From assembly GCA_002492335.1 (NCBI GenBank), contig DKYD01000062.1:16397-48324 (forward strand): a stretch of DNA of 31,928 bases. Direction: 5' to 3'. The notes under the pieces were generated by a model that saw only the letters and a list, made by a program, of their open reading frames with translations, did no database searches and was not told the origin of the DNA. Made by a program: the position numbers and the translations under genes. How positions within the stretch are numbered: the first letter of the stretch is position 1; each line of letters opens with the position of its first letter. Origin of the DNA: Lachnospiraceae bacterium UBA7109. GTDB taxonomy: Bacteria; Bacillota; Clostridia; Lachnospirales; Lachnospiraceae. Positions 6,125 through 13,171 of the stretch are shown here, in pieces.

Positions 6125-7030
6125 ATGAATGAGAAAAAAGATAATATTGAAAAATTTATAAAAGAAGAGCTGGAAAGGGAGGCAGAGGATATTCGCGGAG
6201 AGGTTCAGCTGAATGGTGAGACGATGCCGCAGGATGTCAGAGAGCGGATACAAAACAATCTGAAGCAGCAGATGAAGGAATATGACAGGGAGCGGCTGTA
6301 CGCGGAATTGTCGGAGGAAGACCGGGAAGCGCTTCGTCTGGGCTATGAGCTTCTCAGGAAAAATGTGGATGAAAATGCAGATAAAAGTGCGGATAAGGCG
6401 GCAGCAGAAGAACCGCACGGCAGGAAACCGGGAAAAGTTGTCAGAAAGAAACGGCGGCTTCGGATTTCTCTTGCGCTGGCGGCAACACTCGTTCTCGTAG
6501 TGGGACTTGGACTGAACAGCTTTGGTGTGACGGAGAAGGCAATACATGTTATACAGGTTGCGATAGGAGGAAGAGAGGTTGTGCAGATGCATTCCAGTAA
6601 ACAGGATAAGACTATTACCGAGGAGCAGGAAGAAGAGGCATATCAGCTTGTCAGGGATAATTTTGGCGTTGAATTAGTAAGAATTGTAGCAAGGCCTGAG
6701 GGGATGGAATTTCAGAAATTGAAACGGGATGAGGGGCTGCGGATTGCAGAGTTTTATTACAGTTATAAAGGTGAAGAATTATTATATTTGATGAGTGCAG
6801 GTTATCGCGAATCCTCCTGGGGGATTGATGTGGAGGATAAGGCGACGAAGGAATATCAGGTGGAAACAAAGGAAGGTGCAATACAGGTGAAGGAGTATGA
6901 GCTGCCGGAGTCAAAAAAGCACAGATATTCCGCCAGATTTAAATATAACGGAGTCGAATATTTTATGGTTGGAACGATGAAACAGGAGGAATTTGACGAA
7001 ATTTTGACGAATTTATATTTTTCTTTATAA
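6125..7030 (+). CDS. DUF4367-type membrane protein, possible anti-sigma factor
   Basis: The protein has 301 residues. A charged, probably coiled N-terminal part (1-110) is followed by one membrane helix (about 113-133, after the positive cluster RKKRRLR) and an outside domain (about 140-301) resembling DUF4367. The topology, with the N-terminal part in the cytoplasm and a DUF4367 domain outside, is typical of genes next to ECF sigma factors in clostridia, where an anti-sigma role is suspected but not proven. The sigma factor at 4062 is the obvious candidate partner although murG now separates them. The 5' region is the copy 1 repeat. A GAGGT site precedes the ATG. Confidence 0.65.
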   Translation: MNEKKDNIEKFIKEELEREAEDIRGEVQLNGETMPQDVRERIQNNLKQQMKEYDRERLYAELSEEDREALRLGYELLRKNVDENADKSADKAAAEEPHGRKPGKVVRKKRRLRISLALAATLVLVVGLGLNSFGVTEKAIHVIQVAIGGREVVQMHSSKQDKTITEEQEEEAYQLVRDNFGVELVRIVARPEGMEFQKLKRDEGLRIAEFYYSYKGEELLYLMSAGYRESSWGIDVEDKATKEYQVETKEGAIQVKEYELPESKKHRYSARFKYNGVEYFMVGTMKQEEFDEILTNLYFSL

Positions 7031-7102
7031 AATCGCGTCAGTTTTTGTCGGGTTGTGTGTCTTATATATAGAGGGGTTCCGGGGAGGAATGGGAGGTGAC
7101 GC

Positions 7103-7576
7103 TTGAAGAAGAAAGTATTGTCCATTTGTTGTGCAGCAGCATTGATGGCAGGAATGTTATCTGTAGCTGCAGTAGAGAGCCGCGCTGCCGAACAGCGCAT
7201 GATTGACGGATCCTATCTTACACATGAAGAAGAATCCATTGGTTATGATACGAAGCTTACCCGGGGAGAGGATCTGCTGACCGGATACTCCAAGTGTGCG
7301 AAGTTAGGTCCGGGGAAGATTTATATGGGAGGTACGACGATTGCGGCTCATGAAGTGGAGGAAGTCGGGATCGCGGTAATTATTGAGAGAGCCGCCGAAG
7401 AGGATACGACATGGTCGTATTGTGACAGCTGGCAGAGATTTTTGAATAATACGGATCGTGTGGGATCAAACCGTACTTTTTTAGTAGAGGGCGGTTACTA
7501 TTACAGAGTGAGATGTATACATTCTGCGAACAGCGATATGAGCAGCAGCTTTACGAACGGAATTTACATGGAGTAA
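7103..7576 (+). CDS. Small secreted protein, DUF6147-like
   Basis: The 157-residue protein starts at TTG, chosen because GGGAGGTGA stands just before it. Residues 1-29 form a signal peptide (KKK, a hydrophobic stretch, then ESRAA before the likely cleavage). The mature part contains SYLTHEEES, TRGEDLLTGYSKCAKLGPGKIYMGGTT and a C-terminal GGYYYRVRCIHSA, a pattern I associate with small secreted Lachnospiraceae proteins of the DUF6147 type. Three cysteines remain after cleavage. The function is unknown. It lies 72 bp after the DUF4367 gene on the same strand. Confidence 0.6.
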   Translation: MKKKVLSICCAAALMAGMLSVAAVESRAAEQRMIDGSYLTHEEESIGYDTKLTRGEDLLTGYSKCAKLGPGKIYMGGTTIAAHEVEEVGIAVIIERAAEEDTTWSYCDSWQRFLNNTDRVGSNRTFLVEGGYYYRVRCIHSANSDMSSSFTNGIYME

Positions 7577-7647
7577 TCTATCATTGCACAGAGACAAAAG
7601 GATAATGACTGTATAAGAAATAACAGTAATACACGGTGGGTATGACA

Positions 7648-7711
7648 CGGATCGAAGGCGCGGGACAGGCTGGCTGGCCTTACACCAAGGAACCGTCGCC
7701 TTAAGCATCCG
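7648..7711 (+). ncRNA. Possible structured RNA of unknown family
   Basis: The 218 bp between the DUF6147-like gene and the TSCPD gene contain a compact nested fold. CGGAT (7648-7652) pairs with ATCCG (7707-7711). AAGGCGCGG (7655-7663) pairs with CCG-T-CGCCTT (7693-7702) with one bulge. CCTT/AAGG (7678-7681/7687-7690) caps the inside. This stretch is GC-rich compared with its surroundings and has no long open frame. It has no U-tract, so it is not a terminator. Strand and family are unknown and a chance fold is possible. Confidence 0.3.
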
Positions 7712-7743
7712 GAATAATACCAGGAAAAACAATAAGCGAAGCA

Positions 7744-7784
7744 AAAAAAAGATACGAGGTTCAGCCGCCTGCGTATCTTTTTCC
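7744..7784. terminator. Bidirectional terminator after the TSCPD gene
   Basis: AAAAGATACG and CGTATCTTTT arms, extended by GG/CC, flank the loop around 7760-7768. A-rich DNA lies on the left and T-rich DNA on the right. It would stop minus-strand transcripts of the TSCPD gene as well as plus-strand transcripts from upstream. Confidence 0.75.
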
Positions 7785-7794
7785 ATGTAAAAGT

Positions 7795-8037
7795 TTATTC
7801 TTCCTTTGCAAGTCTCAGCGCCTTTGCAAGCTGATCCGGGCAGGATGTGGATTTGAATCCGCAGGTGATGCCCTCCAGGCGGGAGATGGCTTCCTCCACA
7901 GACATTCCACGCACCAGGCGGGAAATGCCCTGTGTATTTCCGCTGCAGCCTCCTGTAAATTGTACATTTTTAATGACGTCGCCGTCCAGTTCGATATGAA
8001 TGGATTTTGAACAGACGCCGGTTGGTTTATAATCCAT
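7795..8037 (-). CDS. TSCPD-domain protein, four-cysteine type (TIGR03905-like)
   Basis: The product has 80 residues from the ATG at 8037, preceded by AAGGAGGT. The longer frame to 8067 runs into the repeat and has no ribosome site. Four cysteines (Cys9, Cys31, Cys59, Cys66) sit in GVCSKS, FTGGCSGNTQG and ITCGFKSTSCPDQL. The last gives the TSCPD name; a similar domain occurs at the C-terminus of some ribonucleotide reductases. The cysteines may bind metal. The cellular role is unknown. The copy 2 repeat lies 25 bp upstream of the start, and a terminator follows the gene. Confidence 0.85.
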   Translation of the reverse strand: MDYKPTGVCSKSIHIELDGDVIKNVQFTGGCSGNTQGISRLVRGMSVEEAISRLEGITCGFKSTSCPDQLAKALRLAKEE

Positions 8038-8062
8038 ATAAAGAACCTCCTTACAAAATAAT

Positions 8063-8226
8063 ATCACAGTTCAGCCCGCGCCATTCGCAAAACGCGCCTG
8101 CGGCGCTTCTTCGCTGCTGTGCAGCTGTTTTTGCTCATAAACGGGCGCTCCGCTCATGCCCCGTAACATGCGCTCATTCATGCGAGCATGATTCGCTCAT
8201 TTTACAGGGCATGGCTGAACTGTTAC
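8063..8226 (-). repeat. Structured leader repeat, copy 2 (before the TSCPD gene)
   Basis: This is the inverted copy of the repeat, about 164 bp, reading from 8226 down to 8063 in the same sense as the TSCPD gene. The ends share ACAGTTCAGCC and its complement; the outermost 3 bases at the gene-proximal end have diverged. The first stem is slightly decayed, with one G.T pair and one mismatch. The second small stem is perfect as GCGCC/GGCGC, where copy 1 has GCGTC/GACGC. The gene-proximal end is 25 bp before the start codon. No flanking direct repeat is visible. Confidence 0.75.
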
Positions 8227-8232
8227 GACTAA

Positions 8233-8262
8233 AGTATATCAAAAAAGTAAACAGATTTACAA
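8233..8262 (-). promoter_or_regulatory. Predicted promoter for the copy 2 leader and TSCPD gene
   Basis: On the minus strand TTGTAA (8262-8257) is followed after 18 bases by TATACT (8238-8233). The expected transcription start is about 8226, the first base of repeat copy 2. It overlaps the -35 of the plus-strand promoter for mtnN, so the two may compete. Confidence 0.5.
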
Positions 8263-8284
8263 GTGATTTTGGGTATGTTAAAAT
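8256..8284 (+). promoter_or_regulatory. Predicted promoter for the copy 3 leader and mtnN
   Basis: TTTACA (8256-8261), a 17-base spacer and TAAAAT (8279-8284) with an upstream TG (8276-8277) make an extended -10 promoter. The expected start is 8290-8292, which is the first base of repeat copy 3. The repeat would therefore be almost the whole 5' leader of mtnN. Confidence 0.6.
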
Positions 8285-8290
8285 ACAGGG

Positions 8291-8454
8291 GTAATAGTTC
8301 AGCCATGCCCCTTAAGATGGGAACATCATGCTTGCATGAATGAGCGCATCTTAAGGGGCATGAGCGGAACGCCCGTTTATGAGCAAAAATAGCTGCACAG
8401 CAGCGAAGAAGCGCCGCAGGTGCGTTTTGCGAATGGCGTGGGCTGAACTGTTAT
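8291..8454 (+). repeat. Structured leader repeat, copy 3 (before mtnN)
   Basis: This 164-bp copy has the same orientation as copy 1. The ends read GTAATAGTTCAGCC and GGCTGAACTGTTAT. The first stem is perfect at 14 bp (8305-8318 with 8348-8361) although two base pairs differ from copy 1, each changed on both sides (T-A to C-G and G-C to T-A). The second small stem is GCGCC/GGTGC. The end is 28 bp before the mtnN start. The flanks TACAGGG (8284-8290) and TACAGAG (8455-8461) may be a worn target duplication, which is uncertain. Confidence 0.8.
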
Positions 8455-8482
8455 TACAGAGGAGAATTTGGGAGAGGACATT

Positions 8483-9175
8483 ATGATTGGAATTATTGGA
8501 GCGATGGAAGAAGAGGTAGCGGCGCTGAAAGAGGAAATGGAAGGCGCGCTTATCAAGGAATATGCATCTATGGAATTTTGCAGGGGTATCTTATGCGGCA
8601 GAGAGGCTGTCGTTGTAAGAAGCGGAATTGGGAAAGTGAATGCGGGAATCTGTGCACAGATCCTGGTGGACCGATTTGGAGTGGATGTATTGATTAATAC
8701 AGGAATTGCCGGTTCGCTGGACGCAGATATTGATATTGGGGACATGGTTATTTCTACCGACGCAGTGCATCACGATATGGACGCGACGATTTTCGGTGAC
8801 CCGGCAGGACAGGTTCCGAGAATGGATACCTTTTCATTTCCGGCGGATGAACGTCTGGTGGAGCTTGCAGTAAGGGCAAATGAGAAGGCGAATCCGGATA
8901 TTCATACATTCCGGGGAAGGATCGCAAGCGGGGATCAGTTTATTTCCTCCCAGGAAGCAAAGGAGAGGATTTCCTCGAATTTTCATGCATTGTGTGCGGA
9001 GATGGAGGGGGTCGGGATTGCCCATGCGGCATATCTGAACAAAGTTTCGTATGTCATTGTTCGTGCGATTTCGGATAAAGCTGACAACAGTGCGACAATG
9101 GATTATCCGGAGTTTGAGAAGCAGGCAATTGCGCATAGTGTAAGGCTTGTAAAGGAATTACTTGCAAATCTGTAG
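8483..9175 (+). CDS. mtnN: 5'-methylthioadenosine/S-adenosylhomocysteine nucleosidase
   Basis: The 230-residue protein starts GIIGAMEEEVAAL, giving the catalytic acid equivalent to Glu12 of the E. coli enzyme. LINTGIAGSLD, DAVHHDMDATIFG, CAEMEGVGIAHA (nucleoside-binding glutamate) and VRAISDKAD (catalytic aspartate) are all present. It removes adenine from methylthioadenosine and S-adenosylhomocysteine, recycling methylation by-products. The ATG at 8483 after GGGAGAGGA is chosen over the in-frame TTG at 8468. It appears monocistronic, with a structured repeat as leader and a strong terminator behind. Confidence 0.95.
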   Translation: MIGIIGAMEEEVAALKEEMEGALIKEYASMEFCRGILCGREAVVVRSGIGKVNAGICAQILVDRFGVDVLINTGIAGSLDADIDIGDMVISTDAVHHDMDATIFGDPAGQVPRMDTFSFPADERLVELAVRANEKANPDIHTFRGRIASGDQFISSQEAKERISSNFHALCAEMEGVGIAHAAYLNKVSYVIVRAISDKADNSATMDYPEFEKQAIAHSVRLVKELLANL

Positions 9176-9200
9176 ACGGAGAGCCTGACAGAAGGCGACA

Positions 9201-9252
9201 GCCTTCCTCTTATTTTGACATCGGTGTGTCGAAATAAGAGGAAGGCTTTTTT
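9201..9252 (+). terminator. Strong intrinsic terminator after mtnN
   Basis: GCCTTCCTCTTATTT at 9201-9215 and its complement at 9232-9246 form a long stem that also includes TGACA/TGTC. It is followed by six T residues (9247-9252). Confidence 0.9.
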
Positions 9253-9304
9253 CACCCCTGGAAGGAATTTACGGTATAATTCATAAAAAAAGGAGGGTTC
9301 TATT

Positions 9305-10279
9305 ATGATAGAAATGATGTTGGACAAGTACATACTGTATGTACTCATGGGGTGTGCGGCAGCAGCGGGAATTGTGAGTAAAGTGATTGTGAGCGTTGCA
9401 CTGAAGCGGCTTGTACGGGCCGCCGGAAGCATGGGAAAAAGCACGCATCCGCTTATGCGGCTTGTGCGGGCCAAATTCGAACACACTTGTATGATCAGCG
9501 ACAAGGTGGAAAACGTGGGTGTGTTTGTGGACAAGTTTCTGTATGAGTACAAGACGGCAGGAGTCAAATTACATACGATAAGAAGAGCGGAAACCGCTTC
9601 GTCGGTTTTGTGCCTGATACTGGGGGCTGTGGGGGCGTTTCTGGCATACATGACTTATGGAATGCAGGAGGAAGTATTTAGACTGGGCGGCGTCGGCGCG
9701 GGACTTGCAGTTCTGGTATATGCAGTACATCTTTTGACGGATGAGAAATACCGCCTGGAAGCAGTGAAGAACTATATGGTTGATTATCTGGAAAATATTT
9801 GTCTTAAACGGTATGAAAAAAATTACCGCCGGGAAATTCACGCGGTGGCGCCGGAGGTTCCGATTCCTGATTTTGGTGAAGCGAATGAAATCCGTGAATC
9901 AGAGTCCGTGAGAAAAGAGTCCGCGGGAAAAGAGTCTGTGGAAATAGAATCTGTGGAAATGGAAGATTTAGAAGTGGAAGATATGAAATTGAAAGCTGCA
10001 GAAATGGAAATTGAAGAAGAGAAAGCGCCGGAAAGAAGACAGCAGGAACCGATATGTCCTCGTCCGGGCAGAGAAGTTCCGTCACCGGACGCATCGCCGG
10101 AGATAGAGCCGCCTGCAATGCCGGAGCCTTATGAAGTACCGGACGTCACTGCCCCGGTTCGTGCGTCAAAGAGCGGAAGGGGCGGAAAGAAGGCTTCGAA
10201 AGAGAAGGTACAGGAACCAGCGAAGGATGAAAAGAAGGATGTGTTGATTCGTCAGATTCTTGAGGAGTTTATGGCTTGA
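9305..10279 (+). CDS. Membrane protein of unknown function with charged C-terminal tail
   Basis: The protein has 324 residues. Hydrophobic helices lie at about 8-30, 97-117 and 127-145. Residues 185-310 are low-complexity, rich in Glu, Lys, Pro and Ser, with an irregular ESV-repeat (KESAGKESVEIESVEME) encoded by imperfect DNA repeats near 9900-9965. The last 14 residues (KDVLIRQILEEFMA) look like a short amphipathic helix separate from the flexible tail, perhaps a docking peptide. The family is not recognised. AAGGAGG stands before the ATG. The gene is flanked by the mtnN terminator and pgi. Confidence 0.6.
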   Translation: MIEMMLDKYILYVLMGCAAAAGIVSKVIVSVALKRLVRAAGSMGKSTHPLMRLVRAKFEHTCMISDKVENVGVFVDKFLYEYKTAGVKLHTIRRAETASSVLCLILGAVGAFLAYMTYGMQEEVFRLGGVGAGLAVLVYAVHLLTDEKYRLEAVKNYMVDYLENICLKRYEKNYRREIHAVAPEVPIPDFGEANEIRESESVRKESAGKESVEIESVEMEDLEVEDMKLKAAEMEIEEEKAPERRQQEPICPRPGREVPSPDASPEIEPPAMPEPYEVPDVTAPVRASKSGRGGKKASKEKVQEPAKDEKKDVLIRQILEEFMA

Positions 10280-10282
10280 TTA

Positions 10283-10343
10283 AACCGCTCCAATTTGTTA
10301 AAATAAACATATATGTATTCTTAAAAAGAAAGAAGGAGCGGTT
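10283..10343 (+). promoter_or_regulatory. Inverted repeat covering the pgi ribosome site
   Basis: AACCGCTCC (10283-10291) is perfectly complementary to GGAGCGGTT (10335-10343), which contains the pgi Shine-Dalgarno and ends at the base before the ATG. In a transcript reading through from the upstream gene the site would be paired. If transcription starts within the 43-base loop the first arm is absent and translation would be free. Confidence 0.4.
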
Positions 10344-11693
10344 ATGGGAAACAAAGTAACATTTGATTATTCAAAGGCGGGCGCATTTGTCAGTGATCAT
10401 GAGATGGAATCTATGAAGAAGATTGCCGAGGCAGCGAAGGCAGAACTTCTGGGAAGAGAAGGAGCGGGAAATGATTTCCTTGGATGGATCGATCTTCCGG
10501 TTGATTATGATAAAGAAGAATTTGCGCGGATTAAAAAAGCAGCAGCAAAGATTCAGAGTGATTCAGAGGTTCTGGTTGTAATCGGTATCGGTGGTTCTTA
10601 TCTGGGCGCAAGAGCGGCGATTGAGTTCTTACGTCATAATTTCTACAATATGGTGTCCAGGGAAGTCCGCAAGACTCCGGAGATTTATTTTGCGGGAAAC
10701 AGCATCAGCAGCACCTATCTGAAGCATCTTATGGATGTGATCGGGGACAGAGATTTTTCTGTAAATATTATCTCTAAGTCCGGAACAACGACGGAGCCGG
10801 CAATTGCATTCCGTATTTTCAAGGAAATGCTTGAAAAGAAGTATGGAAAAGAAGAAGCGGCAAAGAGAATTTACGCAACAACAGATAAGGCAAGAGGCGC
10901 TCTTAAGAAGCTTGCGGATGAAGAAGGTTATGAAGAATTCGTTGTGCCGGATGATGTAGGAGGACGTTTCTCCGTGCTTACGGCGGTTGGACTTCTTCCG
11001 ATTGCAGTCAGCGGTGCGGACATTGACAAATTAATGGAGGGCGCTGCATCCGGAAGAGAGATGGCGCTCAGTCATCCATATGAAGAAAATGATGCACTCC
11101 TTTATGCGGCGGTTCGTAATATTCTGCACAGAAAAGGTAAGGGTGTGGAAATTCTGGCAAACTATGAGCCAAGCCTTCATTATGTATCCGAATGGTGGAA
11201 GCAGCTCTATGGAGAGAGTGAAGGAAAGGATCAGAAGGGTATTTTACCGGCGTCTGTTGACCTTACAACAGACCTTCATTCCATGGGACAGTTTATTCAG
11301 GATGGAAGCCGTATTATGTTTGAGACGGTTATGGAAGTGCAGGAGTCGACAGAAGAGATTGTAATCGGAGAAGAGCCGGTTGACCTTGACGGACTGAATT
11401 ATCTGGCAGGAAAGAATGTGGACTTCGTAAATAAGAGCGCAATGAATGGAACGATTCTTGCACACACAGACGGAAATGTACCGAACCTGCTTGTTAAGAT
11501 TCCGAAGCAGGACGAGTATTCTCTCGGACAGCTATTCTATTTCTTCGAATTTGCCTGCGGTGTAAGCGGATATATTCTTGGAGTGAATCCGTTCAATCAG
11601 CCGGGTGTAGAGAGTTATAAGAAGAATATGTTTGCGCTTCTTGGCAAGCCGGGATTTGAAAAAGAAAGAGAAGAATTATTAAAGAGACTGTAA
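10344..11693 (+). CDS. pgi: Glucose-6-phosphate isomerase
   Basis: The 449-residue protein is of normal length for the short Firmicute type. VVIGIGGSYLGARAAIEFL, NIISKSGTTTEPAIAFRIF (sugar-phosphate-binding SIS motif), DDVGGRFSVLTAVGLLPIA and the C-terminal NPFNQPGVESYKKNMFALLG are signature segments. It interconverts glucose 6-phosphate and fructose 6-phosphate in the cytoplasm. The start follows AAGGAGCGG. The next gene's ATG directly follows the stop codon, so the two are probably cotranslated. Confidence 0.97.
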   Translation: MGNKVTFDYSKAGAFVSDHEMESMKKIAEAAKAELLGREGAGNDFLGWIDLPVDYDKEEFARIKKAAAKIQSDSEVLVVIGIGGSYLGARAAIEFLRHNFYNMVSREVRKTPEIYFAGNSISSTYLKHLMDVIGDRDFSVNIISKSGTTTEPAIAFRIFKEMLEKKYGKEEAAKRIYATTDKARGALKKLADEEGYEEFVVPDDVGGRFSVLTAVGLLPIAVSGADIDKLMEGAASGREMALSHPYEENDALLYAAVRNILHRKGKGVEILANYEPSLHYVSEWWKQLYGESEGKDQKGILPASVDLTTDLHSMGQFIQDGSRIMFETVMEVQESTEEIVIGEEPVDLDGLNYLAGKNVDFVNKSAMNGTILAHTDGNVPNLLVKIPKQDEYSLGQLFYFFEFACGVSGYILGVNPFNQPGVESYKKNMFALLGKPGFEKEREELLKRL

Positions 11694-13145
11694 ATGGGAA
11701 CAATATATGAAAAGCTGAAAAATTACAGTGATTCCGATTATTATGGGTTTCATATGCCGGGGCATAAGAGAAATGACCGGCTGCCGGGACAGGCGGAGAG
11801 TCAGCTGCCGTATGCGATTGATATTACAGAGATTGATGGATTTGATGACCTGCATCATGCAGACGGAATACTTCGGGATGCACAGGAGCGGGCGGCACGC
11901 ATTTATCATGCTTCCGAGACGCATTTTCTGGTCAATGGGAGTACGGTGGGGATTCTGAGTGCGGTTCTGGGGACAACGAAAAAGGGTGATACAGTACTTG
12001 TGGCAAGAAATTGCCACAAGTCTGTTTATCATGCGATATATATGAATGAATTAAAACCGGTATATTTATATCCGGGATTTGATGAAAAATATCAGCTTAA
12101 CACGAGAATTTCTGTCGGTGAAGTGAAGGAGGCGCTCGAAAGATATCCGGAAATCCGTGCGGTTATCCTTGTTTCTCCTACTTATGACGGAATTGTCAGT
12201 GAAATAGAAAAAATTGCGGATGTGGTGCATGGAAAGGGAATTCCGCTTATTGTAGATGAGGCGCATGGCGCACATTTTGGCTTTCATCCGTATTTCCCGG
12301 AGAATTCAAATGTGTGCGGCGCAGATATTGTAATCCACAGTGTTCATAAGACGCTGCCGTCTCTGACCCAGACGGCGCTTCTTCATATAAATGGGAAGGT
12401 TGTGGACAGAGAACGTGTAAGAAAGTATCTGCATATGCTGCAGACGTCCAGCCCGTCCTATGTGCTTCTGGCAAGTATTGATTCCTGCATGGAAATGCTG
12501 GACACAAGATGTGAGGAGCTTTTTGAGCCTTATGTGAAAATGCTTGCAAAGGCGAGAAATGATTTGAAGGAATTGAGACGTCTGAAGCTTGCCGGATATG
12601 AAGATGGCAGAGGGTATGATTTCTCGAAAATGATTTTTTCAACTGTGGATACAGATATGACCGGGCGGGACTTGTATGAGATTCTTTTGAATCGTTATCA
12701 TCTGCAGATGGAAATGCTGGCGGGTGATTATGTGCTTGCTATGACAGCGCCGGGAGATACGCCAGAAGGATTGGAGAGGCTTGTCCGTGCAGTAAAAGAG
12801 ATTGACGGGGAAGCGAGGAAATGTTCGGGGAAGAGGAAGCCGAAAGGGGAAATATTACGGCTTCCGTGTATTTATACAAGCGCCGGGGTGGAAGCGGCAG
12901 TGGAAAGAGAAGGAGTGCTTTCAGGATTTGTTCCGTGGGAAGAATGTGCGGGATATATTTCTCTTGAATATGCTTATTTATATCCTCCGGGAATTCCGAT
13001 CGTGGCGCCGGGGGAGCAGATTACTGCGGAAGCGACGCGGCAGCTGCGGAGTTATGCGGAGTGCGGGTATTCGGTAGAAGGGATGAAAAAAGAGGGACAG
13101 ATGGAGGTAATACTGTTCAGAAACCAGGAAAATATGTTACAATAA
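11694..13145 (+). CDS. Orn/Lys/Arg decarboxylase-type PLP enzyme (YaaO/SpeA-like)
   Basis: The 483-residue protein has GFHMPGHKR at the N-terminus, FLVNGSTVGILSAV, VDEAHGAHFGFHPYFP (Asp188 to hold the PLP ring nitrogen) and HSVHKTLPSLTQTALLH (Lys219, the PLP lysine). A C-terminal domain (YLYPPGIPIVAPGE) follows. It belongs to the fold-type I arginine/lysine/ornithine decarboxylases; the substrate cannot be told from sequence alone. Its place ahead of holB matches yaaO in Bacillus subtilis, but tmk and the yaaQ/yaaR genes that usually lie between are absent. It begins immediately after the pgi stop. Confidence 0.85.
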   Translation: MGTIYEKLKNYSDSDYYGFHMPGHKRNDRLPGQAESQLPYAIDITEIDGFDDLHHADGILRDAQERAARIYHASETHFLVNGSTVGILSAVLGTTKKGDTVLVARNCHKSVYHAIYMNELKPVYLYPGFDEKYQLNTRISVGEVKEALERYPEIRAVILVSPTYDGIVSEIEKIADVVHGKGIPLIVDEAHGAHFGFHPYFPENSNVCGADIVIHSVHKTLPSLTQTALLHINGKVVDRERVRKYLHMLQTSSPSYVLLASIDSCMEMLDTRCEELFEPYVKMLAKARNDLKELRRLKLAGYEDGRGYDFSKMIFSTVDTDMTGRDLYEILLNRYHLQMEMLAGDYVLAMTAPGDTPEGLERLVRAVKEIDGEARKCSGKRKPKGEILRLPCIYTSAGVEAAVEREGVLSGFVPWEECAGYISLEYAYLYPPGIPIVAPGEQITAEATRQLRSYAECGYSVEGMKKEGQMEVILFRNQENMLQ

Positions 13146-13171
13146 AGAGAAAAAGACAGAGGAAATGCGGC

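Noticed and set aside
8377..8745. Long minus-strand open frame across the copy 3 repeat and the mtnN start
   Set aside because: It is antisense to mtnN, has no ribosome site, and its composition mirrors the real gene.
9900..9965. Tandem repeat in the membrane protein gene as a phase-variation tract
   Set aside because: Units are imperfect and in multiples of three, so length change would not shift the frame.
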